Shown here: one piece after another, positions 8,200 through 15,689 of the stretch
Position numbering within the stretch: the first letter of the stretch is position 1
Layout: each line of letters starts with the position of its first letter
From: Neobacillus piezotolerans
Lineage (GTDB): Bacteria > Bacillota > Bacilli > Bacillales > Cytobacillaceae
Assembly: GCF_003362805.1 (NCBI RefSeq)
Contig: NZ_QNQT01000012.1
Span: 1-64,000 of the forward strand
Direction: 5' to 3'
DNA: 64,000 bases
The notes under the pieces: model-generated
Told to the model about the DNA's origin: nothing
The model's database searches: none
What the model saw: only the letters and a program-made list of their open reading frames with translations
Made by a program: the position numbers and the translations under genes

Positions 8200-9252
8200 T
8201 TAAACCGTTTCTGCTTTAAAATACTTCCGTTTGAACCAATAGGCGACATTTACAAGGGCAATCATCACTGGTACTTCTACAAGCGGCCCAATGACTGCAG
8301 CGAATGCAATGCCGGAATGGATGCCGAATACTCCCACCGCAACCGCGATTGCAAGTTCAAAGTTATTCGACCCAGCGGTAAAAGCCAGTGTAGTCGTCAC
8401 GGGATAGCTGGCCCCTATCTTTCTCCCCATAAAGAAGGAGACGAAGAACATAACTATAAAATATATTAATAACGGTATTGCTATTCGTACAACATCAAGA
8501 GGAAGGGTTACAATTTTATCCCCTTTGAGCGAAAACATCACAATGATTGTAAACAACAAAGCAAGCAAGGTTACCGGACTTATTTTCGGGATAAAAACTT
8601 TCTCGTACCACTGGCGGCCTTTCACTTTCACAAGGATTAACCGCGTCAACATCCCCGAAATAAACGGAATTCCAAGATAAATGAATACTGATTTTGCCAC
8701 TTCCGCCATCGTGATATCAACAATTGCCCCCTCCAGGCCAATCCATTTGGGGAGAACGGTCACAAAGAAGTAAGCATAAACGGAGAAGAATAACAGCTGG
8801 AACACAGAGTTAAACGCAACCAATGCCGCTGCGTATTCTGCATCTCCTTTCGCCAGGTCGTTCCAAACAATGACCATTGCAATACATCTAGCGAGTCCAA
8901 TGATGATAAGGCCTATCATGTATTCAGGCTTATCAGGCAAGAAAATGATAGCCAATACAAACATAAGCGCGGGGCCAATAATCCAATTTTGAACGAGCGA
9001 AAGCCCAAGTACTTTCACATCCTTGAACACACGGCCCATTTCCTCATATCTTACTTTCGCAAGCGGCGGATACATCATCATAATCAATCCGACCGCTAGC
9101 GGAAGGGATGTTGTGCCGATCTGCATACTGTTAAGTCCTTCCACAAAACCCGGATAGACATTTCCAAGAAGGATGCCAAGTGCCATGGCGAAGAAAATCC
9201 ACAGCGTAAGGTATCGATCAAGGAAGGATAACCGCTTTTTTTCAGATCTCAT
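8200..9252 (-). CDS. arsB: Arsenite efflux transporter, ACR3 family
   Basis: A 350-residue protein with about ten membrane helices that exports arsenite. Family marks are the N-terminal [17 protein letters not shown] stretch, the central conserved cysteine in [19 protein letters not shown], and the late segment [17 protein letters not shown]. The start at 9252 has TAGGAGA upstream; an open frame continues further but lies inside arsR. It is 19 bases downstream of arsR and shares its promoter. The protein is ACR3-type although Bacillus naming often uses arsB. Confidence 0.95.
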   Translation of the reverse strand: MRSEKKRLSFLDRYLTLWIFFAMALGILLGNVYPGFVEGLNSMQIGTTSLPLAVGLIMMMYPPLAKVRYEEMGRVFKDVKVLGLSLVQNWIIGPALMFVLAIIFLPDKPEYMIGLIIIGLARCIAMVIVWNDLAKGDAEYAAALVAFNSVFQLLFFSVYAYFFVTVLPKWIGLEGAIVDITMAEVAKSVFIYLGIPFISGMLTRLILVKVKGRQWYEKVFIPKISPVTLLALLFTIIVMFSLKGDKIVTLPLDVVRIAIPLLIYFIVMFFVSFFMGRKIGASYPVTTTLAFTAGSNNFELAIAVAVGVFGIHSGIAFAAVIGPLVEVPVMIALVNVAYWFKRKYFKAETV

Positions 9253-9271
9253 TCCATAATCTCCTATCTGT

Positions 9272-9619
9272 TCAGCAGCCGCAACGCATTGTTGGGCTGC
9301 TTTTAATGATATGTTCCATTTTTTCCGTCTGTTCTGGAACAAATTCCAGGACACTTTCCATAAGAGGATATGCATTGCTGTTTTTATTGAGTGAATAATA
9401 AATCCACTGGCCTTTCCGTTCCTCTTTTACAAGGCCGGCATCCTTTAGCTTCCTTAAGTGCTGGCTGATAGATGGCTGGCTCATGTCGAAAACCTCCAAA
9501 AGTTCGCATACGCACAGATCACGTATATTCAATAGAGCCATGATGGTTAGCCGTGTCTTGTCCCCAAGAAGCTTTAGGACAAGAGAAGTTTGTTCAATTT
9601 CGATTTTGGTATTCAGCAT
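9272..9619 (-). CDS. arsR: ArsR-family repressor of the arsR-acr3-arsC unit
   Basis: A 115-residue winged-helix protein. The DNA-recognition helix region reads [19 protein letters not shown], and the arsenite-binding motif is LCVCEL with Cys36 and Cys38. A further MRCGC tail (Cys113, Cys115) may add ligands. Translation should start at ATG 9619, eight bases after GGAGG; an upstream in-frame start lies in that site. The gene is first in the minus-strand ars unit, and a candidate operator lies in its own promoter. Confidence 0.93.
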   Translation of the reverse strand: MLNTKIEIEQTSLVLKLLGDKTRLTIMALLNIRDLCVCELLEVFDMSQPSISQHLRKLKDAGLVKEERKGQWIYYSLNKNSNAYPLMESVLEFVPEQTEKMEHIIKSSPTMRCGC

Positions 9620-9644
9620 CACGTCATCCTCCATTCACCTAATT

Positions 9645-9673
9645 AGAATATAATTATTTACTTATATACACAA
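9645..9673 (-). promoter_or_regulatory. Promoter and candidate operator of arsR-acr3-arsC
   Basis: On the minus strand TTGTGT (9673-9668) and TATTCT (9650-9645) are spaced by 17 bases. The spacer holds ATATAA and TTATAT arms at 9648-9667, a 6-bp perfect dyad where ArsR may bind. A perfect dyad CACAATT/AATTGTG lies just upstream at 9669-9685. Assignment of the operator is inference. Confidence 0.5.
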
Positions 9674-9806
9674 TTGAAAATTGTGACTTTAACATATATT
9701 TAACATTTCATTTGTCTTTTGCTATGAATCCATGGGTTAACGACATGAAAATAATCCCCTTAATGATTTTCGTAACGAGTTGGAGTTTTGGATTGTGTCG
9801 AAAATT

Positions 9807-9824
9807 AATCAAAAAAAATTGATT
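9807..9824. promoter_or_regulatory. ArsR-type operator O1 (upstream of -35)
   Basis: AATCAA and TTGATT arms with a 6-base centre form a perfect dyad. The same element recurs at 9867, 10247 and 10269, always in front of genes of the second ars-like unit. Confidence 0.7.
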
Positions 9825-9831
9825 TTATTTG

Positions 9832-9860
9832 TTGCAATCAGGAAATGATGGGATTATAAT
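9832..9860 (+). promoter_or_regulatory. Promoter of the second arsR unit
   Basis: TTGCAA (9832-9837) and TATAAT (9855-9860) are separated by exactly 17 bases. It is bracketed by operators O1 and O2, so repressor bound at both would block it. Confidence 0.8.
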
Positions 9861-9866
9861 ACAATT

Positions 9867-9884
9867 AATCAAAAATATTTGATG
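9867..9884. promoter_or_regulatory. ArsR-type operator O2 (at the transcription start)
   Basis: AATCAA and TTGATG arms with a 6-base centre, beginning seven bases after the -10 box and ending at the ribosome binding site of the second arsR gene. Confidence 0.7.
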
Positions 9885-9899
9885 AAAAGGAGATGCCAA

Positions 9900-10226
9900 A
9901 TGGAAAAGACAATTCCGCTGACCGATGTTTCCCTGCAGGATACTTTTGCAGCTTACGAGCAAAAATTCAAAGCACTCGCCGACCAAAAAAGGCTGCAGAT
10001 TTTAAACTTGCTTTGCCAGCAGGAATCAATCTGTGTTTGCGATTTAGCGGACATGATCGACATGCAGCAATCAAAGCTATCATACCACTTGAAGATTCTG
10101 CTTGACGCCGATTTGATCTTGAAGGAAACGAAAGGCACCTGGAGCTATTACACCATAAACCAAAAGGAAATCAATCACTTGCTGTCACCTGAGTTATGCT
10201 GCCTGTTCAGGCCTACGTGCTGTTAG
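9900..10226 (+). CDS. Second ArsR-family metalloid/metal repressor
   Basis: A 108-residue winged-helix protein with the ArsR metal motif SICVCDL (Cys45, Cys47) in the recognition-helix region, followed by QQSKLSYHLKILLDADLI. The C-terminus carries two further Cys pairs, Cys100-Cys101 and Cys107-Cys108, which is unusual and could form a trivalent arsenic or antimony site. ATG 9900 lies behind AAAAGGAGA. It is the first gene of a plus-strand unit with a small protein, a permease and a cysteine-rich peptide. It is only distantly similar to the neighbouring ArsR, so the two are not a recent duplication. Confidence 0.9.
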   Translation: MEKTIPLTDVSLQDTFAAYEQKFKALADQKRLQILNLLCQQESICVCDLADMIDMQQSKLSYHLKILLDADLILKETKGTWSYYTINQKEINHLLSPELCCLFRPTCC

Positions 10227-10246
10227 GCCTTCAGGCCCGGATTATA

Positions 10247-10264
10247 AATCAAGTTTTTTTGATA
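10247..10264. promoter_or_regulatory. ArsR-type operator O3
   Basis: AATCAA and TTGATA arms around GTTTTT, 20 bases after the stop codon of the second arsR gene. Together with O4 it could allow separate control of the permease part of the unit. Confidence 0.6.
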
Positions 10265-10268
10265 ATTA

Positions 10269-10286
10269 AATCAACTTTATTTGATT
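10269..10286. promoter_or_regulatory. ArsR-type operator O4
   Basis: AATCAA and TTGATT arms around CTTTAT form a perfect dyad that ends directly at the AAGGAGG site of the next gene. Its start is 22 bases from O3. Confidence 0.65.
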
Positions 10287-10301
10287 AAGGAGGAATATAC
10301 A

Positions 10302-10478
10302 ATGACAATGTACGATATTGAACTGATGGTTGAAGTAAAACATCGGGAAATTGAAGAGAACGCAAAGGACGCCTGGAAATATTCCGTTCTGAAGGAAGAA
10401 AAAGACCTTTTCCGATTTTTTAAAAAGAAAAAACCGCAAGCAAAGATTCACGATACCCCATGCTTGTGCGAGGCATAG
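10302..10478 (+). CDS. Small charged protein with C-terminal CxC
   Basis: A 58-residue protein, rich in Lys and Glu, with no membrane segment. It starts at ATG 10302 seven bases after AGGAGG. Its tail reads DTPCLCEA, with Cys54 and Cys56 forming a CxC pair similar to the metal motif in ArsR proteins. I recognise no family. Its place between the second arsR and the permease, with 11 bases to the permease gene, suggests it works with the permease, perhaps as a metalloid-binding accessory. That role is inference. Confidence 0.75.
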   Translation: MTMYDIELMVEVKHREIEENAKDAWKYSVLKEEKDLFRFFKKKKPQAKIHDTPCLCEA

Positions 10479-10489
10479 GAGGCTAAGTA

Positions 10490-11353
10490 ATGATGGACTT
10501 TTTAAAAAGTTTTCTTGGAATCGCGGCCGAACTGACCATCCTTTTTATTATAATCAGCTTTGTCATCAGCCTCCTTCAAGGCTATATTCCATATGAGAAA
10601 ATTGAAAGGGAGCTGACTGGAAGCAATAAATTCAGTGCAAGCATCATCGCCATTGTTTTCGCTTTTATCACACCATTTTGCTCTTGTTCCACTATCCCGG
10701 TTGTTGTCAACATGCTGAAGAATAGGATTCCATTTTCAATCACAATGGTCTTCCTATTCGCCTCGCCAGTCCTGGATCCAACAATCCTGACAATCATGGG
10801 AGTCGTCATGGGATGGAAAGTAACGGTTCTTTACACATTAATCACTTCTATGTTTTCAATTTTAATCGGTTATACGCTCGATAAACTCGGGTTTGAACGA
10901 TATGTGAAAAATGTTGTGATGAAGGGATATGAGCAATCAAACGAGAAATTCAACTGGAAGTACGCGGTGGGCGAAACACTTTCCCTTATGAAAAGTGTCT
11001 ACCCTTATTTGCTGATTGGGGCTCTTATCGGGGCGGCGATTCATGGGTTGGTTCCAACACACTTTATCACTGAATGGTTTGGACAGGACAATTGGTGGTT
11101 AATACCAATCGCGGCCATCGTGGGCATTCCTTTGTATATTCGTTTATCAAGCATGATCCCAATCTCCCAGATCTTGATTGCAAAAGGTATGGCACTTGGC
11201 CCTGTTATGGCGCTCATGATTTCTTCCGCCGGTGCAAGCCTTCCGGAGGTTGTTCTTTTAAAGTCGATCTTCCGCAAACAGCTTGTCATCGCGTTTATTC
11301 TTTCTGTCATTACAATGAGCACCGTCTCAGGTTTTATATTCTTCTTGGTTTGA
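10490..11353 (+). CDS. ArsP/YraQ-type permease
   Basis: A 287-residue integral membrane protein of the permease family formerly called DUF318. The signature TPFCSCSTIPV (Cys64 and Cys66) in an early helix is the motif known from ArsP, which exports trivalent organoarsenicals. A second half contains SSAGASLPEVVLLKSIF. ATG 10490 follows GGAGG. It is preceded by ArsR and by operators O3/O4, which supports a role in arsenic or related metalloid export. The true substrate (methylarsenite, another thiol-binding species) cannot be read from sequence. Confidence 0.85.
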   Translation: MMDFLKSFLGIAAELTILFIIISFVISLLQGYIPYEKIERELTGSNKFSASIIAIVFAFITPFCSCSTIPVVVNMLKNRIPFSITMVFLFASPVLDPTILTIMGVVMGWKVTVLYTLITSMFSILIGYTLDKLGFERYVKNVVMKGYEQSNEKFNWKYAVGETLSLMKSVYPYLLIGALIGAAIHGLVPTHFITEWFGQDNWWLIPIAAIVGIPLYIRLSSMIPISQILIAKGMALGPVMALMISSAGASLPEVVLLKSIFRKQLVIAFILSVITMSTVSGFIFFLV

Positions 11354-11403
11354 TACGACCTTTATATCAAAAATTATTAATTTATACAAGGAGGTGAACA
11401 GGA

Positions 11404-11544
11404 ATGCTTGATTTCATTAAGAAATTCCTAGGACAGAACCCAGATGCCGATTGCTGTTCTATAGAAATTACAGAGGTTGAAGATGATCAAAGCAAAGGTG
11501 AGCTCTGCTGTAACAGCCAATCCAATAAAAAATGCTGCAAGTAA
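11404..11544 (+). CDS. Cysteine-rich 46-residue protein with three CC pairs
   Basis: This short frame has a near-perfect GGAGGTG site eight bases before ATG 11404 and ends at TAA 11544, immediately before a terminator. It has an amphipathic start (MLDFIKKFLGQNP), an acidic middle, and three adjacent Cys pairs at 17-18, 35-36 and 44-45, so 13 percent of its residues are Cys. No family is recognised. Vicinal cysteines bind trivalent arsenic and soft metals well, so a scavenger or chaperone that hands substrate to the permease is a reasonable inference. Confidence 0.78.
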   Translation: MLDFIKKFLGQNPDADCCSIEITEVEDDQSKGELCCNSQSNKKCCK

Positions 11545-11556
11545 GGAATTCATTTT

Positions 11557-11585
11557 GGTACCTATATGTTTTATAGGTGCCTTTT
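11557..11585 (+). terminator. Terminator of the second ars-like unit
   Basis: GGTACCTATA pairs with TATAGGTGCC (one G-T pair) and is followed by TTTTCC. Confidence 0.8.
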
Positions 11586-11611
11586 CCTTTTCATTTCGAA
11601 ATAACCCTTCA

Positions 11612-12316
11612 TTATTCGCAGGCTTTTTCCATTGATGAATTGTGTTGCTTTCGCTCCCTGAGTATTACCTCTTTGTTTTTATCAACTGTTATCACCATAT
11701 CTGCCATCCCTATAAAAAGGCCATTATCCACTACGCCTGGGATCATATTCAAGTTATTCTCCAATTCATTTGGCGCCAATATTTTTGGACAAGCGCAGTC
11801 GAGTATATAGTTCCCGTTGTCTGTAATAAAAGGGGCGCCATTAGCCATTCTTAATTCAGGATGGATTCCGAGCTTTTGAATATGCCTTTTCGTCGCCTTC
11901 ATCACAAAAGGGACAATTTCGACCGGTAATGGAAAAGAGCCAAGCTGGTCGACCAATTTTGTGGAATCCGCTACAATGATTAATTTCTTTGCAGCTTTGG
12001 CAACTATTTTTTCCCTTAATAGCGCACCACCGCCGCCTTTGATTAAATCTAAGCTGCCGCTGACTTCATCAGCGCCATCAATAGCTATATCAATTTGATC
12101 TATTTCATCAAATGATGTTAATGGGATGTTCAGTTCTTTTGCTAATTTTTCTGTTTGTACTGATGTTGGAATTCCTTTAATTGATAACCCCTGCTGAACA
12201 AGCTTTCCAAGTAAACTCAAGGTGTAAAAAACCGTGGAGCCTGTTCCCAATCCAACTACCATATCCTTCTTTACAAATTCAACTGCTTTTTCTCCTACAG
12301 CTTGTTTTTCATTCAA
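11612..12316 (-). CDS. rpiA: Ribose-5-phosphate isomerase A
   Basis: A 234-residue cytosolic enzyme that interconverts ribose 5-phosphate and ribulose 5-phosphate in the pentose phosphate pathway. Signature segments are VGLGTGSTV near residue 22, IDGADEV near 80-86, and the KGGGGALLREKI stretch near 93-104 with its catalytic Lys and Glu. The start is TTG 12316, behind GGGGAAGTG; no in-frame ATG lies nearby. It follows the quinone-stress operon but is separated from it by a strong terminator. Confidence 0.94.
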   Translation of the reverse strand: MNEKQAVGEKAVEFVKKDMVVGLGTGSTVFYTLSLLGKLVQQGLSIKGIPTSVQTEKLAKELNIPLTSFDEIDQIDIAIDGADEVSGSLDLIKGGGGALLREKIVAKAAKKLIIVADSTKLVDQLGSFPLPVEIVPFVMKATKRHIQKLGIHPELRMANGAPFITDNGNYILDCACPKILAPNELENNLNMIPGVVDNGLFIGMADMVITVDKNKEVILRERKQHNSSMEKACE

Positions 12317-12353
12317 AACTTACACTTCCCCATTAATAAATTCAATAGCAAAA

Positions 12354-12382
12354 GAGCTAATCAAACAAAATTTGATTAGCTC
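12354..12382 (-). terminator. Terminator of the quinone-stress operon
   Basis: A perfect 12-bp inverted repeat (GAGCTAATCAAA and its complement) around five bases, followed on the minus strand by TTTT. It lies between the wrbA-like gene and rpiA. Confidence 0.85.
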
Positions 12383-12391
12383 CATACAACA

Positions 12392-13063
12392 TTATTGATT
12401 TGCTTTTTTTACCCACTCCGCAACCATAACGGTGCGTTTTGCCTGGTGTTTAACAGCTGGCTCTGCCTGGGCAGCATCTTTCATTTTCCCATCTTCGCCG
12501 ACTGAGACACTAGTTCCATATGGATTGCCGCCGGCGCCGAATAATACTGGATCCGTATAGCCTGGAGGTACGATAATTGCTCCCCAGTGCATCATCGACG
12601 TATAGAGCGAAAGGATTGTTGCTTCCTGCCCGCCATGAGCATTTTGGGCCGATGTCATCGCACTGACAACTTTGTTAACCGTTTTGCCGGTTGCCCATAA
12701 TCCTCCTTGAGTATCAAGAAACTGCTTCATTTGGGAAGGCATATTGCCAAATCTTGTCGGAACGCTGAAGATGATTGCATCGGCCCATTCAAGATCGTCA
12801 GATGTTACAACCGGAATATCCTTCATTGCTTCCGTCGTGCGCTTCCACACTTCATTTCCCTGTACGACGGATTCAGGGGCCAATTCCTGAACTTTCAATA
12901 CCCTTACGTCGGCGCCGGCTTCTCTGGCGCCTTCCTCGGCCCACTTCGCAAGCTGTAGGTTTGTGCCACCCATGCTGTAAAAAATGACTGCTAGTTTGAC
13001 ATTTGACAATTTTTCTTCCTCCCTATTTTTTGATTTTCCAAATAATCTGGATAAAAATCCCAT
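12392..13063 (-). CDS. wrbA: NAD(P)H:quinone oxidoreductase, WrbA type
   Basis: A 223-residue flavodoxin-like enzyme that reduces quinones by two electrons and avoids semiquinones. The FMN loop is FYSMGGTNLQLA near 29-40, and family segments are SVPTRFGNMPSQMKQFLD near 99-117 and the PGYTDPVLFGAGGNPYG loop near 165-182. It has a 22-residue basic extension before the usual start of the fold, encoded behind AGGGTGAT. It is the last gene of an operon with a ring-cleaving dioxygenase, a flavin reductase and a hydrolase, which points to detoxification of quinones. Confidence 0.93.
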   Translation of the reverse strand: MGFLSRLFGKSKNREEEKLSNVKLAVIFYSMGGTNLQLAKWAEEGAREAGADVRVLKVQELAPESVVQGNEVWKRTTEAMKDIPVVTSDDLEWADAIIFSVPTRFGNMPSQMKQFLDTQGGLWATGKTVNKVVSAMTSAQNAHGGQEATILSLYTSMMHWGAIIVPPGYTDPVLFGAGGNPYGTSVSVGEDGKMKDAAQAEPAVKHQAKRTVMVAEWVKKANQ

Positions 13064-13090
13064 CTTCGCATCACCCTTTATTATATTACC

Positions 13091-13714
13091 CTAATTATTT
13101 CTTTTCATTCCAATACCCTTTCGAAACCAATCAGCAGCCGCCTCGACTTCTGATAAAGTCAGTTGATGCCCATGATTTTCCCAATGAACCTCAACCTTTG
13201 CATTCGCCTTTTCCAATAACGACTGGAGTTCAGCTGATTCGGTTGGTGAACAGATGGGATCGTTTGTCCCTGCCGCAATGAATACCGACTTTCCTGACAA
13301 ATCAGGCAGTTCGATGCCACGCAACGGTACCATTGGATGATGGAGGATCGCTCCCTTCAACGCATGCTGGAAATGGAATAATAAACTTGCGGCTATATTG
13401 GCTCCATTGGAGTAGCCTATCGCAACGATGTTGCCACGGTCAAACCCATAGTTTTTGGCGGCCTCATCAAGAAATTCATTCAGTTCCTTGGTTCGGAAAA
13501 TAAGGTCCTCTTCATCGAAAACACCTTCCGCCAATCTCCTGAAGAAACGCGGCATTCCATTTTCCAAAACATTTCCGCGGACACTCAATACAGAAGCCTC
13601 ATCGTCAATTCTTCCCGCAAGCGGAAGCAAGTCCAATTCATTTCCCCCTGTGCCATGAAGCAAGAGCAAAGTCGGTCTCGTTGCATCTGTCCCTTTGTTA
13701 AAAATATGTTTCAT
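13091..13714 (-). CDS. mhqD: Alpha/beta hydrolase, MhqD-like carboxylesterase
   Basis: A 207-residue serine hydrolase. The oxyanion segment is LLLHGTGGNELD near 17-28, the nucleophile elbow is IGYSNGAN near 103-110, and the acid and base are in AAGTNDPI and ENHGHQL. ATG 13714 follows GGAGGGAG. It resembles MhqD of B. subtilis, which is induced with the dioxygenase MhqO by methylhydroquinone and catechol under the repressor MhqR. The natural substrate is not known. It lies between the flavin reductase and the WrbA-type reductase. Confidence 0.85.
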   Translation of the reverse strand: MKHIFNKGTDATRPTLLLLHGTGGNELDLLPLAGRIDDEASVLSVRGNVLENGMPRFFRRLAEGVFDEEDLIFRTKELNEFLDEAAKNYGFDRGNIVAIGYSNGANIAASLLFHFQHALKGAILHHPMVPLRGIELPDLSGKSVFIAAGTNDPICSPTESAELQSLLEKANAKVEVHWENHGHQLTLSEVEAAADWFRKGIGMKRNN

Positions 13715-13824
13715 TTTTTCTCCCTCCAAAACGAACCTCCACAAGTGGCATGGTTTCTATAAATTCTTTTTTCTTAAAAAGTATACCCTGCTTGGTTAAT
13801 TCCAATCCGGGCTGAGAAATGAGC

Positions 13825-14433
13825 CTATTCAGGCCGCTCAATCGAAAAGATCTCACCGACTTTGGCATAATTTGTCCCTGCCAACCGGCTGACAGCGGCC
13901 AAGCCCTTTGGATCAATTCTTCCGTTTTCATAAATGTCATGTTCAATATGAAATTGAACAACTCTCCCTATGATCAGGTCGCATCCTGCCGAATTTCCAT
14001 CACCCAGTTCCAAGGATCGCTCCAATTTACATTCCATCCTAATCTTGGCTTCCTTAACTCCAGGTACTGAAACTCTGACACTATCAACCGGAGTTAAATT
14101 TGCCGCCTCAATCTCACTTTGATCAGGGGGGAAGCTTGCCGCTGTAAGATTTATTTGTTCAACATTTTGGTCATCAACGATATGAACGACAAACTCCTTG
14201 GATTCAATGATGTTCCTAGCAGTATCCTTTTGTCTTCCGCCTTGCCTTTGAATCGACAGGGATATCATCGGGGGATTGGAAGAAACAATGTTAAAGTAAC
14301 TGAAGGGGGCGCCATTAAGGACCCCCTCATTTGATAAGGTAGTAACGAAAGCAATCGGCCTGGGTATGATACTCCCGATCAGGAACTTGTAATTGTCTCT
14401 TTCTGTATTTTTGGATGGATCTATAGAAAGCAA
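13825..14433 (-). CDS. Flavin reductase family protein (FMN-binding split barrel)
   Basis: A protein of about 202 residues with the split-barrel flavin reductase features: GSIIPRPIAFVTTLS near 20-34, GAPFSYFNIVSSNPPMI near 41-57, and a C-terminal SRLAGTNYAKVGEIF. It likely binds FMN and supplies reduced flavin or reduces a small oxidised compound. TTG 14433 is chosen because AAGGGTGAT lies six bases before it; GTG 14442 overlaps that site. It follows the MhqO-like gene by about 20 bases and is part of the same quinone-stress operon. Confidence 0.85.
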   Translation of the reverse strand: MLSIDPSKNTERDNYKFLIGSIIPRPIAFVTTLSNEGVLNGAPFSYFNIVSSNPPMISLSIQRQGGRQKDTARNIIESKEFVVHIVDDQNVEQINLTAASFPPDQSEIEAANLTPVDSVRVSVPGVKEAKIRMECKLERSLELGDGNSAGCDLIIGRVVQFHIEHDIYENGRIDPKGLAAVSRLAGTNYAKVGEIFSIERPE

Positions 14434-14455
14434 TCGTATCACCCTTTTTCTTTAA

Positions 14456-15394
14456 TCAGTCTAAATTCCTGACTTCAAACGGCAGCAGCTTCCGTTCAAT
14501 TCGTTCCCTTAACTGTTCGTACCGCGAAGGAAGCATCAATTTTCCGCCCATTGTTTCCTGCGACTCATCATGGGCAAATCCGGGAGGGTCCGTCGCGATT
14601 TCAAAAAGGATTTCGCCATGTTCCCTGAAATAGATGGCATTGAAATAATTCCTGTCCTGTACAGGCGTTACGCCGTACCCATTTGAAGCAACGTATTTTT
14701 GCCAGTCCAATTGATCCTCATCATCGATAGCCCTCCAAGCAATGTGGTGGACAGTCCCTACGCCCATTTGGCCCCGTCCAGTTGGAATTGCTTTTAAATC
14801 GATGACATTTCCGATTTCGCCTGAAGAACGGAAGCGGATGAAGTCATCTGCACTGGCAACGAATTCAAGCCCCATAACTCTTTCAAGCAAGTCTGCTGTT
14901 TTATCAGGCTGAGCGGAAAAGAGAGTTGCCCCTCCAAATCCCTTAATGGCCACTTCCGGAGTAACCTCGCCGAAAGTCCATTCGTTTAGTTCTCCTTGTT
15001 CCCTTTCAACAATCTCAAGGCGCAAGCCATGGGTGTCCTCGAATTGCAGATACTTCTCGCCGAATCGCTCTGTTTTCGTAAATGGAATTTGAAACTTTTC
15101 AAGCCTCTTTTCCCAGAACTCCATGGCTCCTGAAGGGACTGCGTAAGAAGTTACCCCTACCTGTCCATCGCCAATTCTTCCTTGGTATGCACCTGCCCAT
15201 GGGAAGAAGGTAATAATCGTTCCTGGCTGACCGCCGTTATTCCCGAAATAAAGGTGATACGTACCGGGATCATCAAAATTGACGGTTTGCTTAACTAGAC
15301 GCAAGCCCAGTACTCCTGCATAGAAATCAACGTTTTCCTGAGGATGGCCTACTATAGCTGTAATATGATGGATTCCCATTGTTTTTTTGCTCAT
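14456..15394 (-). CDS. mhqO: Ring-cleaving dioxygenase, MhqO-like (VOC family)
   Basis: A 312-residue protein of two vicinal oxygen chelate modules. Metal ligand candidates are the His in MGIHHITAI near residue 9, HHIAWRA in the second half, and Glu in EILFEIATDPPGF. The family opens hydroquinone or catechol rings with a non-haem metal. It is the first gene of the operon, preceded by a consensus promoter and a dyad like the B. subtilis MhqR box. ATG 15394 follows GGAG; a GTG three codons earlier is closer to the site than usual. Confidence 0.9.
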   Translation of the reverse strand: MSKKTMGIHHITAIVGHPQENVDFYAGVLGLRLVKQTVNFDDPGTYHLYFGNNGGQPGTIITFFPWAGAYQGRIGDGQVGVTSYAVPSGAMEFWEKRLEKFQIPFTKTERFGEKYLQFEDTHGLRLEIVEREQGELNEWTFGEVTPEVAIKGFGGATLFSAQPDKTADLLERVMGLEFVASADDFIRFRSSGEIGNVIDLKAIPTGRGQMGVGTVHHIAWRAIDDEDQLDWQKYVASNGYGVTPVQDRNYFNAIYFREHGEILFEIATDPPGFAHDESQETMGGKLMLPSRYEQLRERIERKLLPFEVRNLD

Positions 15395-15465
15395 TTTTTT
15401 CACTCCTAAGGCTAACTATTTGATATTACATTGGGATAAAGCAAATCAAATACCTTTAATTTAAA

Positions 15466-15483
15466 TATCTTTAATTCGAGATA
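15466..15483. promoter_or_regulatory. Candidate MhqR-type operator
   Basis: TATCT and AGATA arms with the centre TTAATTCG, abutting the -10 box of the quinone operon. From memory B. subtilis MhqR binds a dyad with TATCTCGAA-type arms, which this resembles on the minus strand. No MhqR gene is in the window. Confidence 0.55.
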
Positions 15484-15512
15484 ATAATATCACCTGATTT
15501 TTAGTATGTCAA
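15484..15512 (-). promoter_or_regulatory. Promoter of the quinone-stress operon
   Basis: On the minus strand a perfect TTGACA (15512-15507) and TATTAT (15489-15484) are separated by 17 bases. Confidence 0.85.
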
Positions 15513-15647
15513 CACCTTATCATTGAATACAGGACTGACGGAACCAGACACTCTTCCATTTAGGGTTGGAAAATGTGGGAATCAAACTCTTAGATATTCA
15601 TTCATCTACTGCAGGCGAAAAGAATCTTGCTGTGGATCAGAAATATA

Positions 15648-15678
15648 AAGGGTACCTTCCAGTCCGGAAGGTACCCTT
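15648..15678 (-). terminator. Terminator after the YugP-like gene
   Basis: AAGGGTACCTTCC and GGAAGGTACCCTT form a perfect 13-bp stem around five bases; TTTATATTT follows on the minus strand. Confidence 0.85.
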
Positions 15679-15689
15679 CACACAATGCT

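Noticed and set aside
12354-12382. Dyad containing AATCAA and TTGATT, like the ArsR operators at 9807-10286
   Set aside because: The dyad extends to 12 perfect base pairs, lies just after the wrbA-like gene and is followed by TTTT, so it is better explained as a terminator.
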